Shown piece after piece: positions 1 through 10,510 of a DNA stretch of 64,000 nucleotides. The notes under the pieces were generated by a model, which ran no database searches, was not told where the DNA came from, and saw nothing but the letters and a program-made list of their open reading frames with translations. Made by a program: the position numbers and the translations under genes. Position 1 is the first letter of the stretch. Each line of letters opens with the position of its first letter. Origin of the DNA: Rachycentron canadum (taxonomy: Eukaryota > Chordata > Actinopteri > Carangiformes > Rachycentridae); NCBI GenBank assembly GCA_038496675.1, contig CM076671.1, positions 11,604,965 through 11,668,964 on the forward strand. Direction: 5' to 3'.

Positions 1-75
1 GACCCCATGGTCACCAAAAGGTCAAAGGTCAAGTGCGAAGCAGAGGGGCTGAGGCCTTTGTCTCCTTGTTCACCG
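1..75 (+). CDS. gli2: gli2 exon (partial at left edge), pre-finger linker
   Basis: Reads in frame 1 as DPMVTKRSKVKCEAEGLRP and ends LSPCSP before the donor GTACGA at 76. It matches the conserved HKRSKVKTEPEGLRPASP stretch just before the GLI2 fingers. It ends in phase 0 and joins the exon at 1681. The left boundary is cut by the window. Confidence 0.85.
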
Positions 76-766
76 GTACGAGAGAGAACAATCATTTCTA
101 TAACAGTGAGCTGTTCATAAATCCAGGTTACAGCTGAACAAACAAACTTACAGCAAACATCAGTCACGTGGGAAATTAAGACACTGACACATTCAACAGG
201 AAGTTGTTTCAATAAGTCTGAACATTTCTGGCCTGTGAGGATGTTTCAGTGTTTTTACAACATTATTTCCTGGAAAGTCAGGACAGTTTGGTAAAAATCA
301 ACACAGTTTTGCACGATGACACCACTTTTGTAAAGCGTCTGCAGTTTCCTGCGTCTTTTTCTGCCGTTTGGTTTGGGCCCTGCTCCGTGGCCTGACTCGA
401 GGCCCCTGGGGGCCGCAGCCTCCCCTGACCCTCTTGTAAACTAAGTCACAGATAGAGAAAAACTCCACATGATAAGAGCTTTGCATCCATTCATTTGGTC
501 GCCCCTGCCCCCTCCCCCCTCTCTCTCTCCCTCGCCACTGTAAACTGTGCCAGAGCACTTCATTTTCATGAAATATTGGCTGGGCTTTATTGTCATCTGA
601 GGAGCCTTTTTCTCTTTCTTTTGACAAATTTGCGGCTCCTCTCCGATAGCGAGGCAGGTTCGGGCTTGATGCATGGGGACGGTGGTGCACACAGTCGTCT
701 TGGGGCCACCAGAATTGATGAAGATAGTGTGCGTGGGGCAGAGACAAACATGCTGCAGTCAGCATG

Positions 767-811
<45 letters not shown>

Positions 812-3800
812 GGTGGAGGCGTACAGGAAACTGGTTGGGATGTGTCAGTTTCTGTCTGCTCCTGAACTACTATCTTTGTGAGGACAATCTGAGATCTGGA
901 CATCGAGACATTTGAACAGTTCAGTCGAAGTAAAACCTGTTTTGAAGTGACGACGTTTCTGACGATGACAACGGTGAAACTCAGTTTTAGGGAGTTTGGG
1001 TATTTTAAAGACTTTTTAAGAGTTTTCTGTAAAGTGAGAAAACAGTTTGTTTTAAGATCAAGACCGAACTTTAAGGTTAGAATTAGGTTCAGTTTTATTT
1101 TATAGAAAACATTTTCTTCTTCCTTATAAAACGTCCCCTCACTCTGAGATCAGAAAGATACAGGATTGATCCCATCGACTGACAGCTCGGCCTCTGAAGG
1201 AGACAGGGTTAAAGGGAAAATGTACAGTGTCAGTCTGACATCGGTTTGATCACACTGATCGTTTTCTGCTGTTTGAAACTTTAGGTTCACATGCTTTGTT
1301 TAAGTATGTACGTTTGGTTCGTTTAGGTTCACACTGCCTAATTACAAGCTGAAGCAGGAGCTGTAAGCAGAAGTCACGTGTGTGTATTTGTGGTGGAAGT
1401 CGTCAAAACAAATCTGATTCCAAACTCTTTAACTTTAGTGGAGCGTGATGGGACTGTGTGAGCTTCAACCTGTAATTTACTGTCTCTGCTGTTCACATGA
1501 GGTAAAACATGAACAAACGGCTGGATATGAGTCTTAGCAGCTGTAAACTGTTCCACGTGTGCTCGGTGCAGTCACACCCTGGATGAAAACTTTATGCAAA
1601 TCAGACAAAAGTGGAGAATGAACTCAATCTGACATGAGGTCGGGGTTTTCAGTCTGATGTCTGATCTGGGTTCTCCACAGAACCATCACGGCAGCTTGTT
1701 GGACCTGAAGGACGACGTGGACCGGGACGAATGCAAACAGGAGCCCGAGGCCGTTTATGAGACCAACTGCCACTGGGAGGGCTGCACCAAGGAGTACGAC
1801 ACCCAGGACCAGCTGGTCCATGTAAGTGTGGGCTGGACAGTTTGTGAAATCCAAAGGACCCTTCACACGGTCCAATTACAAGAAAAACCTAGTAAGTGGA
1901 TCTTGAGTTCTGAGTTTCGAGGACTTCCTCAAACTACTGTGTGAAGTTTGGGAGCCGACTCCTGAGACACTGATAAGAACCAGTCTCTGGATCCTCTGTT
2001 TTCATTATATCTTGCAGATACATGTTTGTAGGTTTAAACCCCGTCGTCTGCTTGACGACATGACGTCCATTTCTTTTCAGTCCATCACAACAATCTCAGT
2101 TAAAAGGCTCTGAAACATTCCTCACTTCCACTGAAGCACAGAGAGAAAGGGGAGCAGGATGAGGGGATTAGTGAGGGTCTGAGGGACCGGGTGAACTCAG
2201 AAAATCTCCCATAAACCACATCATCGTCGCCACCGCCGCTGCCTCACCTCTGATTGTTTACAGACTTTTAAAGCAGCTATGTGTGGCATTTTCAAACATC
2301 GGTGTTTCATTGTCGACATAATTCTGAAGCTTTGAAGTGATTCCTGTAAACAAATGAGACTGTGGTTGAGCTAATTCTGAGCAGTATCATTACAGTGCTA
2401 TTGTCTCCTACAAATTAAAACCACATCTCCCATAAACTCCATCACTTCCTCCCCAGGCCCTGGCAGAACTCCACTGTTTTTCTCTTCATTTAAAGATAAA
2501 CATGGATCGTTTTTCCACTGACCTTTTCCTATACAGTGATTTGTTTGTAGTGAGTTTTCCAGATTTGGTACAAAAAGTAAAACTGGATTCTGATGATGTG
2601 CAGACAAACTGGGCAGGTGGATGTTGTGTGTGGATACAACACACTCATTCATGACCTTTTGACTGAGCCAGGCTAGCCACTTCCCCCTGCTTCATGCTAA
2701 GCTAAGCTAACCCCATCTGATACTTAACAAACACATGAAACTGATCTGAACATCTCACTGTCAGAAATAAAGTCAATAAGCGTCTTAGTGCTTCAAATAT
2801 TCCCAAAAAATAATAATTATAGACAGAAAAGATTGAAGGAGAAGAATTTAAAAAAACAAAAGAAAATCATTTTGATCCGTAAAAATCCTAAAAACAGGCA
2901 ACAACATCAACAAGAAAAGACGTCGACATTTCAAAAAACAACATATTATTGTACATTTTTCTTTGTGTCTCCAATAAATCTAAGACATTACTGAGTAAAA
3001 AGTGAGCTTTTTAAATTGGATTTCTTTCATTTGGCCTGATAAAGAATCTTTGAGGTCCTAATTAGTGGGACTGTCGTCTGAGATTTACACTGAGAAGATG
3101 GATTTCTACAGAAAAATCCTGCCGAGAACAACATGAGAGCCTCTTAGTGGACAACTCTCCAGAAAACCTCTCATTTCTGTGTGTGTGTGTGTGTGTCCCA
3201 CAGCACATCAATAATGACCACATCCATGGAGAGAAGAAGGAGTTTGTGTGCCGCTGGGAGGACTGTTCCCGGGAGCAGAAGCCCTTCAAAGCTCAGTACA
3301 TGCTGGTGGTTCATATGCGCCGACACACAGGGGAGAAACCACACAAGTGCACGGTGGGTAACGAATGGCCTCGGTGCCCCCACGGGCCCCCGACGGGCTC
3401 CCGGAGGGCGGCAGCTCATTCTCTAAACACTGTATGCATTTTTGTACACCCACACAAACACACACATCAGCTGCTGTGGACACACAAACACACACCCCTG
3501 GGACGACAGGATTGGAGATTTCTTTCTTCTTCTACTCATGACCAATAAAATAAATACATAAATCTCACAGCAGATACTAGATGTGTCGTTTTAACAACAA
3601 CAACAATGAATTCTTGTTACAGCTCTCAGATTTAAGAAATGGCTCATTTATCTTAATGCACCTATTTTCAGAGCGATCTTCTTAGCGTGGTGCTAACCCT
3701 GACCCTTTTCTGACCCTGTGCAGTTCGAGGGCTGCTCCAAGGCCTACTCTCGCCTGGAGAATCTCAAAACCCATCTGCGCTCACACACCGGTGAGAAACC

Positions 3801-6800
3801 ATATGTTTGTGAACACGAAGGATGCAACAAAGCCTTCTCCAACGCCTCGGACCGAGCCAAACACCAGAACCGGACGCACTCCAACGAGGTACAGACCTTT
3901 CCTCCTGCTGTCAAACGCTCTTCCTCACACACAGAGTTCACACAGAGCTGCATCAGAAATGCTCTCACAGCTAAAAGATGCACGAGCTGACTGAAGTATG
4001 AGGATGAAGATGTGCAGGGTGACAGGAGTTGGCTCTGCACTGAACCGTGGCCCAAATTTCCCTCAGCACAGGCAGATTGTTTCACTTTTGCCTCCACACA
4101 GGTGTCGACCAACACGTCTGTGTGTTGCTTCAGTATCCTGTGTGTGTCTGCAGACGCTTGTGAGTAAATAATGAGGCGTAGACATAATGAGCACAACGGC
4201 CCACGGTGCATTAGGGCGAATCATGCTCGCCGCCCCCCCTCCGCCCCGCAGAGTGGGACCACCTGCAGACGGCGGAGAGAAAATGAAACCTGGAAGCGTT
4301 TCAGAAACCTCGCCGCTTATCTATCAGCGGCGAGCTGCAGAGAGGGAATTCACCGACGCTGCAACAGCCCACAAACACACTGAGGCTCTCGTACCACACA
4401 CACACCTGCACAGCAGCATGAACCTACTCAATCTAACTAAATGAAGACTATGCTCCAAAGCTGACATGCATGGCTTAAAATATCAAATGCTGTTTCTGCC
4501 CTTCAGTCCCCAGAGTCAGACACGTTCAAACCCTTCGCTATGGACTTTAACTATTTAATTCACAGTGAGTAACGTCCTCCCAACATCAGGTGTCGTTAGA
4601 GCGTTATTGCTGTTTATTTCTCCTTAATCTAGAGAATCTTTCAAACAAGCCCTGATTTGTCATGTGTGTCACTTTCAGGCTTTGGAGCTGATTTTTCATC
4701 ATTACTGCTCCAAAGAATGAGCAGAACTCAGATCAGATAAAGAGAGAAACTTCAAATCAGCTCTAGAACAACACAAACACACGTGTGGAACTTCCTGTGT
4801 TGAAGTTTTCTTTGGTTATTCTGGTTTACAGTGTTTTTATCTAGAAAATAAGGAGAAATTCACTGTGTTTTTAGTTTCTTCTTGTTCTCTGAGCTACTAT
4901 CCCCTATTACAGTGAACAGAGTCTTTACTGAGTCTCAGATATAATGAGCTGAGGTTGAGCTGAGTCTGAAGATGTTCAATCCTGAGCCCTGACGACAGAG
5001 ATCGTCTTCCTCATGTAGATCCTGCAGGTCATCCTCTCTGTGTTTCTCTGTATCTGCAGAAACCCTATGTCTGTAAGATCCCCGGCTGCACCAAGCGGTA
5101 CACAGACCCCAGCTCTCTCAGGAAGCACGTGAAGACGGTCCACGGCCCCGAAGCCCACGTCACCAAGAAGCAGCGCAGCGACCTGCCACCCAGGCCGCCG
5201 GCGCCCAGGGAGAACGGCGAGAACGAGACAGGGCCCAGAGAGAGAATCCAAAGGGACGACAAGATATCAGACAACACCTCCCCCAGAGGCATGGAGGACT
5301 ACCTGCACGTCAAATCCATCAAGACAGAGAACTCTGTGGTAAGATCAGTGAGTCTACAGCTTGCCCACAGTGCTCCACACTAACTAATCTACACTGCCTG
5401 ACCTATTCCACAGCAGCACTCCTCTTTATCCTAACCTTTCTGATTCTCTTCTCTTCTCTCACTCTCCTCACGGACAGACTTTACTAAGGTGAGCTCACCT
5501 CTGCGTTGTTATTCCGTCGTACAGCATCACGCCATCTTTCACCATCGTTCCGTGTCTTTTGTCATTTCACTTCATCAGATGAACGGTTTCACTCCACAGT
5601 GAGAGAAGAGCGGTGTCCAAACAGAGGGCGGTCGCCAACTGTAACACAAAGCAGTTGTTCCTGAGACATGAACTGAGGAGACCTTCCTTTAAAAATAAAA
5701 CCAAGCGCCTCCTTCTCCTTTATTTTAGGTGCAGAGGTGAAAAAGCCTAAAAAGGCCTCAAAGGCTTATTGACCACACACCTGAAGGGAGGCTGTTGTTT
5801 TATTGGATATAACTTGAGATAATGATCATATTAACTGGAAACCAGGGCTTTTTATGCACTTCAATAAGTTCAAACTACAACATCACTGTTTTAAATAATC
5901 GCCAAACTTGTCATGTATCCATGTGTCAGTCACTTATTCAGTTTGGAATCAACCTGTATTATATAAACTCACTGGTTTCTATAATTTTATAATGTTTTTA
6001 TTAGTTGTTTTGTTCTTTAATACATTCTACATGTTATAAATGAGAATTTGCACTGAAGAAACTTAGATTTATCTATTTCTATTTGTCACGTGATGTTAAT
6101 AACCACAACAACTCACGTCATCCAGAAGACCACGTACGTCATGATTCCTCTACACAGGCAGTTAAACCTACAGTGGAGACCTATCAAACAGGCGTCAAAG
6201 AGCCTGAACATGATAAAAGCCACTGCAGGATTAATATTCAAACACTGGGAATTGGCTCTGGAGCCCTGTGAAAACAGAGCCAGCTATCAAGCTGTGATCA
6301 AGACAGCTTTTTAGCAGTGAATATATTAGAGTCTGCGAGGAAACGGTTCAGAGGCTGATTCAGAGGGATGCACAACATATAATCATCATTGTCCTGAAAA
6401 AGCTCAACTGTACATCAGATGTTAACTCCTGTAGAACTAAGTACGTTCATGTAAAATCCTCGGCCTGAATTACTTTTCAGTCCTGACATGACACTAGTTT
6501 GACTTTGTCTGACAGGAAAAGAATTTATTCACTGTACTTAAATGTGTAAATGTACAAATTACAAAATGAAATGATGCAGGTGTCAGGGAGAAAAGCTGTT
6601 TACTATAAATCTAACAGAAACTTCATCCTCACCTAAATGCTAAAAAGCCTCAGACTTGAGTTTGTGGAGACAGAAACGTGATCACATCTCGTGATGATTG
6701 GCTAGGCGCTCTGGCTCTGGCTCAAGCAGTCTTTCATCCTGCCCATTTCTAATTCACAGACAGACTAAGACAGTCTGTAATCTGTGGTGCACCCCCACCT

Positions 6801-9689
6801 CTTCACCCCATCCCAAAAAAACACTCATTATTTACAATTAAGCTGGGGGAGGATAAAAGACTCAATGATTCACTGTTCTCCGTGCCATGTTAACCACTGC
6901 TCCACTTTTGTTCTGGTAAAGAAAAGTTGTTTTTTTAGGACAAATAGTTGTGTCTTTTCTGCTTTTCTCATGTTCTTTTCATTTTGTTTTCTGCACTTCT
7001 CCTACACTCTCTCTCTCTTTCCATATCCTCCATTCTCCCGCTCCTCTTTCTAGATGTATCAGTCCAGCCCTGGCGGTCAGTCATCATGTAGCAGCGAACC
7101 ATCACCACTTGGCAGTGCCACCAACAATGACAGTGGAGTAGAAATGGCGGCGCACAGCGGGGGAAGCCTGGGGGACCTCAGCACCCTGGACGACCTGCCT
7201 TTTGTGGAGTCCCTGGGCTTTGAAAACTCCTCCTGCGGAGTCGCGGCGGTGGGCCTCCACGTCCGAAAGCAGCTGGGCACCAGCCAGCTCCTGGAGCATC
7301 TGAAGAGGGAGAGGCTGAAGACAGTGAGGGACTCGTGTCGTTGGGTCAACAACCCAACACCCCCGGCCCTCGGCACCAAGCTCCCACCCATACCAGCAAG
7401 TGGTGAGGGAGAAACGCTTCATTTTTATGGCCTCACTTAAAGATTAAAAGTGAATCAGTTAATGAGACAGAACCAGAAAAGCTATTTAACTGCAGAATTG
7501 GTGACAACATTTTTATCTGTTCGTTCACAGGGTCCCTCCTGGAGAGTCCGAGTGTGGGTGGTGGTCTGGTGTCCTTTCCTGGTTCAGGCTTGAGTAAACT
7601 GAGCTCTGGTAAATCAGCTCTGCTGGAAAACCTTTCAGAGCGCCGTGACAGTACCTCCAGCACCCTGAGCTCAGTTTACACCCTCAGCCGCCGCTCCTCA
7701 GGCATCTCCCCCTGCTACTCCAGTCGACGGTCAAGCCAGGCCTCGCAGTTCGGAGCCAACCGCCCCAACAACCTCAGCTCTGCCGACTCTTATGACCCCA
7801 TCTCTGCCGACATCTCGCGGCGCTCCAGTCAGACCAGCCAGTGTGGGGGAAGCAGCGGAGGAGCAGGAGTGTACGGAGGAGGGGGCTTGGCCAGCCCCCT
7901 CAGTCTGACCCCAGCCCAGCACTACCACCTCAAAGTGAAATATGCAGCTGCCACTGGAGGTGCACCACCTACCCCTCTTCCATACGTGGACCAAATGTGT
8001 CTGAAGACCCACACAGCCCAGTGCAGGGGCCCCCAGGAACCCTCCACCACCATCAAAGGCCTGCCTTCCAGGCAGTACAGCAGCTACGCCAGTCTGATGC
8101 CCCATGAGGCCCCATCTCACATCCCCCGCCGAGCCAGCGACCCCGTGAGACGGGTGACCATAGATCCCCTCAGCCAGCCACACATGCAGCGCTACAACAG
8201 CATGGGCACACTGAATGGAGGCGTGGCCATGCAGCCGTATCCGCCTCCTGCGTCAGATCGTCGTCATTTATCCCAGCAAGGCTGCCAGCGACCAGATAGT
8301 CTGCACCGCTACCTTTACAGTGTGCGGCCGCCCAGCATCTCTGAGAACATCCCATTGGAGATAATAACAGGTGACATCCCTGAAGTGGACGTGATGCTGC
8401 CTGACATCAACACCGACAACCGATCAACCAATCAACACGATTTCCAAGGAAACCACAATGTCCAGCAGCAGTCGAACTGTCAGGGAAGGATGGCTGTCGT
8501 CAACACCAACATGAACCTTCTGGCCTCTCCCAGTGTCAGACAGCAGAGAGAGACGTTCCCGCCATCACCGAGGGACAGTAGGGCCAATTTACCTGCCTCT
8601 TTGGGACTAATGGACGTCAGCCAGCTCCACTCCAAGCTTCACGTCCGAGGGAACCTGGCTGTTCTCCAGCAGAACCAGAACTTTGGCTCCATTTACAACA
8701 ACCTCAGTTCCAACCAGCAGATGATTCAAAGCCTCGCTAACACAACGCAACAGAGATGTAAACGGCTGAATAATGACCCAGGAGCAAACGGCTTCAGGCA
8801 ACAGGGATTCCAGCAAAATCTCAATGAAGCCATGAGCTCTCAGTACAGGTTGAAGGAAAGCATCACTCCCTATGATAAGAACGGTAACGCCACATATTCA
8901 ACTTGTAGCTCAGCAGCAGTGAATGGGAGCATGTTAAGCCCCACTTTCAAACAGGAACCAGTTGACATGGAGACTGTTGACATGCCCTTTACTGATGCTG
9001 GATTTCAGCCTGTGCAAGTTAAAACTGAGGACTGTGATGGATCTATCATGATTTCAGATCAGCTGAATTGTAATATGACCTCCCAGAATCCCCTGCAGAC
9101 TGGGACCCACAGCCATCTACAGCCAAGGCCACCAACAGAGCCCAAATCTCTAAACAGGCACCTTTCAGGTCCTAAAGTGATGCAGCAGACAAGGCATCAA
9201 AGTAATGCAAACCCAGACGTTGCTTCCAAATTATCCACGAGTGGAGTTTTAGGGCTTCATGGCAGCGACTCTGATGACAATGCCATGTACTACACAGGAC
9301 AGATTCAAGTATATGAGTCGAACAGAAACGTGGACCACCATGGTTCTCCTGTGGTCAACGTGCCTGCTTTTGAACATAATGCAGCACCTCTGAGTTCAGG
9401 CGACAACCAGGCGTCCAGGACCGTGGACCCCAACGCAGCGCTGGAGCAAGTGCAGATAGACTTTGACAGCATGCTCGACGACGGGGATCACTCCAGCCTG
9501 ATATCAGGAACCCTGAGTCCAGGTCTGCTCCAGAATTTGTCCCCGAGCTCCTCTCGCCTCACAACACCCAGGAACTCAGTCACGTTGCCCTCGGTGCCAG
9601 CGGGGACCGGGAACATGGCCATCGGCGACATGAGTTCGCTGCTGACTGCTCTGGCAGAGGAGAGCAAGTTCCTCAACTTGATGTCTTAG
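1..9689 (+). CDS. gli2: GLI2 zinc-finger transcription factor, 3' part (5' exons off window)
   Basis: Nuclear effector of Hedgehog signalling that binds GLI sites and acts as activator, or after processing as repressor. Exons seen: 1-75, 1681-1821, 3204-3353, 3724-3888, 5060-5338, 7054-7402, 7531-9689. Phases chain exactly (3,318 nt, 1,105 residues plus stop TAG). In order the product has a linker with KRSKVK, five C2H2 fingers, a serine-rich PKA/GSK3/CK1 cluster, sumoylation-type sites and the acidic C-terminal activation domain ending in EESKFLNLMS. GLI2 rather than GLI3 or GLI1 is indicated by the LKRERLKTVRDSCRW segment, the ending, and the convergent CLASP1 neighbour. Human GLI2 is about 1,586 residues, so roughly the first third is missing to the left. 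Teleosts often keep gli2a and gli2b; I cannot tell which this is. Confidence 0.96.
76..1680 (+). other. gli2 intron
   Basis: About 1.6 kb between gli2 exons. It holds a TG microsatellite at 768-811; the open frames across 298-915 are produced by that repeat and have no family resemblance. Otherwise nothing recognised. Confidence 0.8.
768..811. repeat. (TG)n microsatellite
   Basis: About 22 uninterrupted TG units inside a gli2 intron. Confidence 0.97.
1681..1821 (+). CDS. gli2: gli2 exon, acidic linker and first half of zinc finger 1
   Basis: Acceptor TCTCCACAG precedes 1681; donor GTAAGT starts at 1822. It encodes DLKDDVDRDECKQE followed by CHWEGCTKEYDTQDQLVH, the Cys pair and first His of finger 1. 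The second His is at the start of the next exon (HINNDH). The CKQEPE stretch fits a sumoylation consensus. Confidence 0.95.
1822..3203 (+). other. gli2 intron
   Basis: Contains a degraded dispersed element around 2655-2815 and, at its 3' end, a short TG tract (3180-3197) placed just before the acceptor CCCACAG. No coding sequence seen. Confidence 0.8.
2655..2815. mobile_element. Degraded dispersed teleost repeat
   Basis: The stretch GCTAGCCACTTCCCCCTGC followed by ATGCTAAGCTAAGCTAACC, and later CAATAAGCGT, resembles a very common non-autonomous fish repeat that I recognise from other teleost genomes. Family name not assigned; boundaries approximate. Confidence 0.5.
3204..3353 (+). CDS. gli2: gli2 exon, end of finger 1 and finger 2
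   Basis: Exactly 50 codons, phase 0 at both ends. It encodes HINNDHIHGEKKEFVC, the atypical long finger 2 (CRWEDCSREQKPFKAQ then MLVVHMRRH) and the TGEKPHKCT linker. This exon is close to invariant in vertebrate GLI proteins; D in HINNDH replaces the usual E. Confidence 0.96.
3354..3723 (+). other. gli2 intron
   Basis: Short intron of 370 bases with a GTGGGT donor and a TGTGCAG acceptor. Contains CACA-rich stretches around 3450-3497. Nothing else recognised. Confidence 0.8.
3724..3888 (+). CDS. gli2: gli2 exon, fingers 3 and 4
   Basis: Fifty-five codons in phase 0, from FEGCSKAYSRLENLKTHLR through TGEKPYVCEHEGCNKAF to ASDRAKHQNRTHSNE. The zinc ligands of finger 3 (first Cys in the preceding exon) and finger 4 are intact. 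Donor GTACAG at 3889. Confidence 0.96.
3889..5059 (+). other. gli2 intron
   Basis: About 1.2 kb. The open frames at 4171-4444 are GC-rich chance frames without family signal. No repeat or RNA recognised. Confidence 0.7.
5060..5338 (+). CDS. gli2: gli2 exon, finger 5 and downstream basic linker
   Basis: Ninety-three codons. Finger 5 reads CKIPGCTKRYTDPSSLRKH then VKTVHGP; fingers 4 and 5 make most base contacts in GLI proteins. The linker AHVTKKQRSD carries the conserved basic stretch. The exon ends DYLHVKSIKTENSV with an IKTE sumoylation-type motif. Donor GTAAGA at 5339. Confidence 0.96.
5339..7053 (+). other. gli2 intron with a candidate microexon
   Basis: About 1.7 kb. A pyrimidine-rich tract at 5435-5470 leads to a possible 11-nt microexon at 5478-5488. 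The acceptor region of the next exon (6940-7053) is strongly pyrimidine-rich. Confidence 0.75.
5478..5488 (+). other. Candidate 11-nt frameshifting microexon of gli2
   Basis: ACTTTACTAAG is bounded by CGGACAG upstream, preceded by a long T/C tract, and by GTGAGC downstream. Both sides fit splice consensus. Inclusion would shift the frame and reach a TAG at 7139-7141, about 32 codons after the finger-5 exon, removing the degron and activation domain. Whether it is used is unknown; it could be a cryptic site pair. Confidence 0.35.
7054..7402 (+). CDS. gli2: gli2 exon, Ser-rich post-finger region
   Basis: Starts MYQSSPGGQSSCSSEPSPLG and contains NNDSGVEM, the LLEHLKRERLKTVRDSCRW helix and TKLPPIPASG. 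It is bounded by TTTCTAG and a GTGAGG donor and ends in phase 1. The ATG at 7054 is internal: the frame joins the preceding exon through V|M. Confidence 0.94.
7531..9689 (+). CDS. gli2: gli2 terminal coding exon: phosphodegron cluster and activation domain
   Basis: Encodes 718 residues. The N-terminal third has the PKA-primed cluster (ERRDS, SRRSSG, SRRSSQ, SRRSSQ, RRASDP) with SSADSYDPIS, the region recognised after phosphorylation by beta-TrCP in GLI2/GLI3. The centre is Gln/Asn/Ser-rich and poorly conserved. FKQEP and VKTED look like sumoylation sites. The C-terminal acidic activation segment reads IDFDSMLDDGDHSSL and is followed by RLTTPRNSVTLPS. The last residues, GDMSSLLTALAEESKFLNLM plus S, match the GLI2 end. 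Stop TAG at 9687-9689. Confidence 0.96.
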
Positions 9690-10510
9690 CCACATGTCAG
9701 AAAACTCCTGCATTTGCAGAAGTGTTGAACTCCTTATGCACAATAAACATTTAACCACAGACATAACTTTGCTGTGACTATGTGCCAAAAAGCCTCTGCA
9801 GTATGTGACTCTTGTTTTCTTGTACAGTCTCATTTGTTAATTATTTAAAATGGCAATTTTCTATCTTTTTTAAAAGCCATATTTTTGTTTTTTGCCTTAG
9901 GTAGTAATGACAGGATTCAGCCGTTGTACAGGTCTGCAGTAAGATCAGTTTACTAAGTGCCTGGCTCAGCCAAAACATATGCATGTTGTGCATATGACTA
10001 CATTTAAAATGTGTAAATGCAACCAGGAATTATCTGATATCTACATATTTGGAATGTATCATCATCACCAACTTGTTTGGAGCATTTTACACTGTAAATT
10101 ACTTGAGCTCGGCTTTATTTTATCACGTTTCTCATTTCTGTTCAAGGAGAAAATGGTTCAATCACAACCTTTCTTTCTCATCACAGCATTTCAAGTTTAC
10201 AGTCGCTGTCCTCAGTGAGACATTATTTGATTGCTGCATTGCTGCTGAGATTAACTATGACATCTCAGTGTCAGGCATCAGAGACTTGATATGTGACTGG
10301 AATTATGAACCCATGCATTGGAAAAAAAGAAATGAAAAAAAGATCTGTGCTTCTGCAGCGAGAGGAGCAGGAGACGTCAGTGTGGCCCTGATCATAGAGC
10401 ATCAAACGTTTTCCTTTTGTACATTGTTGCACCAGTTTGTTGTGCTGGTTATATGTAAATATCATTTGTACATTTTTAAAAAAAAATACAATATTGATTT
10501 TTTTAAACAA
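9690..10510 (+). other. gli2 3' untranslated region (probable extent)
   Basis: AT-rich sequence after the stop. An AATAAA lies at 9742-9747, and further A-rich tracts run to about 10,500. The true end cannot be fixed from sequence. The 256-codon open frame at 10049-10819 has no domain signal and is taken as chance. Confidence 0.5.
9742..9747 (+). terminator. Polyadenylation signal AATAAA, gli2
   Basis: Canonical hexamer 53 bases after the stop codon. A proximal site is plausible, but more distal ones may be used. Confidence 0.45.
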
